The position numbers and the translations under genes were made by a program. DNA of 6,548 nucleotides from an uncultured Polyangiaceae bacterium (GTDB lineage Bacteria > Myxococcota_A > Polyangia > Polyangiales > Houyiibacteriaceae). Positions 6,038 through 6,548 of the stretch are shown piece by piece (within the stretch, counting starts at the first letter, position 1; every line of letters starts with the position of its first letter). The DNA is taken from assembly GCA_947258625.1 (NCBI GenBank), contig CAMYJN010000143.1:1-6548 (forward strand). Direction: 5' to 3'. The notes under the pieces were generated by a model. It was not told the origin of the DNA. It did no database searches and worked only from the letters and a program-made list of their open reading frames with translations.

Positions 6038-6042
6038 GGGGA
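6035..6042 (+). promoter_or_regulatory. Ribosome binding site of pyrD overlapping the upstream stop
   Basis: The run TGAGGGGA contains both the TGA stop of the dapA-like gene (6035-6037) and a G-rich ribosome site a few bases before the GTG at 6045. Termination and re-initiation are therefore probably coupled, and the site picks the GTG as the pyrD start. Confidence 0.65.
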
Positions 6043-6044
6043 CC

Positions 6045-6548
6045 GTGTACAAAGCCCTGATCCGTCCGCTGCTGTATCTCTTGCCCGCAGAGGCCGCTCA
6101 TCAACTGGCCTTTGGCTGCCTGCGCGTGCTTGCTGTGATTCCTGGCGTGCTCGCCCTGATGCGGCGCGTGTTTCACCGAGGTGGCGATTCGGCGCGTGTT
6201 CGGGCGCTCGGGCTCGACTTCCCGAATCCAATCGGCTTGGCCGCAGGCTTCGACAAAGACGCGGTCGGCTACGAGGCGCTGGGTGCAATGGGCTTCGGCT
6301 TCGTCGAGGTAGGAACGCTCACAGGGCAGGCGCAGCCGGGAAACCCGAAGCCACGCTTGTTCCGGCTTACGAAGGACCGGGCGCTGGTCAACCGCATGGG
6401 CTTCAACAACCGGGGCTCGGCGGACGCGGTGGCGCGTTTGCAGCGGCCGCACCAGACGATTGTGGGGGTCAACATCGGCAAGACGAAGGTCATCCCTGAA
6501 GAGCAAGCGATCGGCGACTATGTCGCGAGCGCCAAGAGGGTCGGGCCG
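6045..6548 (+). CDS. pyrD: Dihydroorotate dehydrogenase, class 2 (3' truncated)
   Basis: The first 168 residues, about half of a class-2 PyrD, are present; the frame is open to the right edge. The enzyme oxidises dihydroorotate to orotate at the inner membrane, passing electrons from FMN to quinone in pyrimidine synthesis. The N-terminus YKALIRPLLYLLPAEAAHQLAFGCLRVL is the amphipathic membrane/quinone-binding helix pair that defines class 2. FMN/substrate elements follow: NPIGLAAGFDKDA (61-73), GFVEVGTLT (85-93), QPGNPKPRLFRL (97-108), NRMGFNNRG (116-124) and VNIGKTK (142-148). The start is a GTG 7 nt after the dapA-like stop. Gene order dapA-like then pyrD gives a small operon without an obvious shared pathway; both are biosynthetic. 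Confidence 0.93.
   Translation, partial: MYKALIRPLLYLLPAEAAHQLAFGCLRVLAVIPGVLALMRRVFHRGGDSARVRALGLDFPNPIGLAAGFDKDAVGYEALGAMGFGFVEVGTLTGQAQPGNPKPRLFRLTKDRALVNRMGFNNRGSADAVARLQRPHQTIVGVNIGKTKVIPEEQAIGDYVASAKRVGP

Noticed and set aside
5901..6506. Minus-strand open frame of about 200 residues across the dapA-pyrD junction
   Set aside because: The opposite strand carries clear PyrD FMN-binding motifs and the end of the aldolase; the minus product is Arg-rich and without recognisable features.

Overview
The window is GC-rich, densely coding DNA with short intergenic gaps and strong third-position G/C bias. It looks like a free-living Gram-negative bacterium. The class-2 (quinone-dependent) PyrD, the AccB-like biotin carrier, the DUF420 membrane protein and a GC-rich hexamer repeat between genes would fit a myxobacterium-like (Myxococcota/deltaproteobacterial) lineage, but that is an inference from style and not a phylogenetic result. 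There are eight protein-coding genes, of which the first and last are cut by the window edges. I see no rRNA, tRNA, CRISPR array, IS element or phage gene, and no gene-free stretch longer than about 130 bases.

Left block (1-2278, + strand): a tightly coupled set made of the C-terminal end of a biotin-dependent carboxyltransferase subunit, a biotin carboxyl carrier protein starting inside its stop codon (ATGA overlap), and a fold-type-I class V aminotransferase-like PLP enzyme starting 1 nt after the carrier stop. The first two are parts of one acyl-CoA carboxylase or decarboxylase. No biotin carboxylase subunit is visible, so it must lie upstream or elsewhere. The PLP enzyme lacks the features of cysteine desulfurases and its substrate is unknown.

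Middle block (2294-3180, + strand): two small membrane proteins, a DUF420 (YozB/CtaM-type) five-helix protein and a GlsB/YeaQ/YmgE-type stress protein. They are separated by an unusual run of 14 degenerate hexamers that begins exactly on the DUF420 stop codon. The YeaQ-type gene ends head-on against cstA, and the two stop codons share one CTAG palindrome.

Right block: cstA (3177-4892, - strand), a carbon-starvation/pyruvate-family transporter, is transcribed divergently from a dapA-like aldolase gene (4976-6037, + strand) across an 83-nt AT-richer spacer carrying a good -10 box. The dapA-like start codon sits in the 5-nt loop of a 10-bp stem that also takes in the ribosome binding site, which is the most striking regulatory signal here. 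The aldolase gene is translationally coupled to pyrD (class-2 dihydroorotate dehydrogenase, truncated at the right edge).

I found no convincing complete new defence or mobile system. The points that deserve attention are small: the start-codon hairpin, the hexamer run, the carrier protein with a dead first biotinyl-like domain, and the desulfurase-like enzyme without desulfurase residues.
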